A stretch of DNA of 12,467 nt from Spirochaeta sp. (GTDB taxonomy: Bacteria; Spirochaetota; Spirochaetia; DSM-27196; SLAA01). The notes beneath the pieces are model-generated. The model searched no databases. It was not told where the DNA came from and saw nothing but the letters and a program-made list of their open reading frames with translations. Of this stretch, positions 11,032-12,467 are shown piece after piece; within the stretch, counting starts at the first letter, position 1; each line of letters begins with the position of its first letter. The stretch lies in the NCBI GenBank assembly GCA_020201015.1, contig JAIVHN010000218.1, positions 1 to 12,467 on the forward strand, given 5' to 3'. Made by a program: the position numbers and the translations under genes.

Positions 11032-12467
11032 ATGAGCAGGATGTTTGGGTTTTTGGGCGTGCTAGTGGCGGCATTACTGCTGCAGCCGGCTGGAATTCTG
11101 GAAGCACAGGAGGAAGCACCGGAAGTGGTGGAGCGGGAACCACTCATGCCTTTTCTTGCAGATACCGAGGACACCTTCACATTGGACTTCCTCTTCTCCC
11201 TCACAGGTGAGCGCGACTACGACCGCTTTGTGGAGCTGGACGGCTTTGACAAGGAGCGGCCACCTAACTCCGTCTATGACACGCTTTCGGCAATCCTTGA
11301 CTACCAGTCACCATACTTCTCCCTCTTTGTGGACTGGGGCATGATCAACGACGGACGCTATGATCCAACCGAGCCGTATATGCGGGGTCGTTATCTCTAT
11401 ATTAATGACGCCCATGTGCAGCTTGAGGCTGAGTCTCTCTCGATCAAGGCCGGTAGAAGCGTGCAGAAAGACGTGGTCGATACCCCGTACTCGCTTTTTG
11501 TGAACTCCCGCCCCATTCCGGCACTGCAGCTTGAGACCAACTACGACGGCACCTACTTCTTCTACAGCAACCGTTGGGTAAGCCTGAACCGTAACTCCGA
11601 GTTGATCTACTTCGGCAGCGACCACGAGAGCTTCCCTCTGCGTGGTCGTGGCGAAGACGCCAAGGTGCCAGGCACGGGGGCCGAATTCGAAGATGTATAC
11701 CCGAACGGCATTCCCTGGGCGGACCGTGGCTCCAACTTCAAGGTCTACGGGCTGAACCTGGGCCGCTGGCGCTTTGGAATGCAGGAGAGCGCGGTTTACA
11801 TAAACCAGTCCTTTAACCCTGAGTTTTTCCTGAGCCCTATGCCGCTGTACTTCACACAGCTGGTTGTTGACTCAGGCGGTGACGGTGCCTTCCCCTGGGG
11901 TGAAGAGGCAAACAGCAAGCACATTTTTGGGTTCTTTGCAGACCGCACTACCGAGGACAGCTACATTGCCGGGCAGTTCCTGTTTGACGACATTAACGGT
12001 GGCTTTATTCCCGGCATAGAGACGGACTTTCAAGATCGCTTAGCCTGGTCGCTGGGCGGACACCGTGACTTTGATTTTGGCCGCGTGGGGCTGTACTACG
12101 CGGGGGCAACAAAGTACTCCTTCTCGGCCACCTCAATTGCCGACATCGACTCGGACGTAACGAAATTTAGCGGGTCAGATGAGGTGCCGCTGTACTACAG
12201 CCGCCGGCCTTACCCGCTCACCTACTACCCGGCGGTTGAGTTCCCGGACGATGACGGCAAAAAACGCCTACCCATTGACTACCGCGACAACTACATCGGC
12301 TACATGCATGGTGAAAACAACATGGCGCTCATGCTCACCTACATGAACGTGTTCCGCCCTGAAACCGGCGGCATTGGTTTTCATTCCTCGCTTGAGTATG
12401 TCGTAAATGGGGCCAAGAGCCCGGCCAACCCCTGGCATGAGAAGGACAGCTACGAGGATATCTCGCC
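11032..12467 (+). CDS. Large outer-membrane beta-barrel protein, 3' end outside the window
   Basis: The frame is open from ATG 11032 to the window end (478 codons). GAGGAG at 11021-11026 lies five bases upstream, and the start is 13 bp after the Wzi-like gene, so they form an operon. A signal peptide (MSRMFGFLGVLVAALLLQPAGILEA) is followed by an acidic segment and then strand-turn repeats rich in aromatic residues: FTLDFLFSLTGE, YFSLFVDWGMINDGRY, VQLEAESLSIKAGRSV, LQLETNYDGTYFFYSNRW, FKVYGLNLGRWRFGMQE, then FFADRTTEDSYIAGQFLFDD and MALMLTYMNVF. SLSIKAGRSVQKD resembles the GR-x-x segment of Wzi-like proteins, so it may be a distant paralogue of the gene upstream. No specific family is recognised. 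It probably forms a channel or surface-assembly barrel in the outer membrane. Confidence 0.8.
   Translation, partial: MSRMFGFLGVLVAALLLQPAGILEAQEEAPEVVEREPLMPFLADTEDTFTLDFLFSLTGERDYDRFVELDGFDKERPPNSVYDTLSAILDYQSPYFSLFVDWGMINDGRYDPTEPYMRGRYLYINDAHVQLEAESLSIKAGRSVQKDVVDTPYSLFVNSRPIPALQLETNYDGTYFFYSNRWVSLNRNSELIYFGSDHESFPLRGRGEDAKVPGTGAEFEDVYPNGIPWADRGSNFKVYGLNLGRWRFGMQESAVYINQSFNPEFFLSPMPLYFTQLVVDSGGDGAFPWGEEANSKHIFGFFADRTTEDSYIAGQFLFDDINGGFIPGIETDFQDRLAWSLGGHRDFDFGRVGLYYAGATKYSFSATSIADIDSDVTKFSGSDEVPLYYSRRPYPLTYYPAVEFPDDDGKKRLPIDYRDNYIGYMHGENNMALMLTYMNVFRPETGGIGFHSSLEYVVNGAKSPANPWHEKDSYEDIS

Overview
The window is a dense, moderately GC-rich bacterial segment. The gene content fits a free-living, anaerobic or facultative spirochaete of the Spirochaeta type. 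The supporting features are a class III (oxygen-sensitive) ribonucleotide reductase with its activase, a secreted FecR-domain protein overlapping a beta-barrel gene, and two consecutive large outer-membrane proteins of the capsule-assembly (Wzi-like) style. This assignment is inference from gene content; there is no rRNA or other marker here.

Layout. (1) 1-1909 is a toxin-antitoxin graveyard. It holds the 3' part of a VapC PIN toxin, a decayed methyltransferase remnant of the DNA-phosphorothioation-associated type that runs into a BrnT toxin, a BrnA antitoxin cut after about 18 residues, a VapB antitoxin with a stop at its conserved Trp that runs in frame into the back half of a HigB toxin, and an intact HigA. 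Two very short antitoxin-like N-termini (MntA-like and MazE/RHH-like) follow in one frame. (2) 1910-4134 holds hypoxanthine phosphoribosyltransferase, then, behind a good promoter, a FecR-domain secreted protein overlapping an outer-membrane barrel gene. (3) 4131-6956 is the nrdD-nrdG operon. Its promoter carries two NrdR boxes exactly 42 bp apart; the first covers the -10. (4) 6883-9188, on the minus strand, is an AbiEi-like antitoxin/regulator gene overlapping a cardiolipin-synthase-type phospholipase D gene. Its 3' end is fused tail-to-tail with nrdG, so both products lose their usual C-termini at the same point (about 6905/6906). (5) 9249-9300 is a 52-bp imperfect palindrome in the divergent gap. 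(6) 9407-12467 holds a frame-broken Wzi-like gene followed closely by a second large outer-membrane protein that runs off the window.

The main theme is a set of sharp gene-to-gene junctions where two recognisable families are cut and joined: methyltransferase/BrnT, BrnA/unknown, VapB/HigB, MntA-like/RHH, NrdG/Cls, and the gap inside the Wzi-like gene. This suggests repeated small deletions, or assembly collapse, which needs read-level checking. Functional systems likely to remain are purine salvage, anaerobic dNTP synthesis under NrdR, phospholipid synthesis, and envelope or outer-membrane proteins. Family names come from recalled motifs, not from searches.
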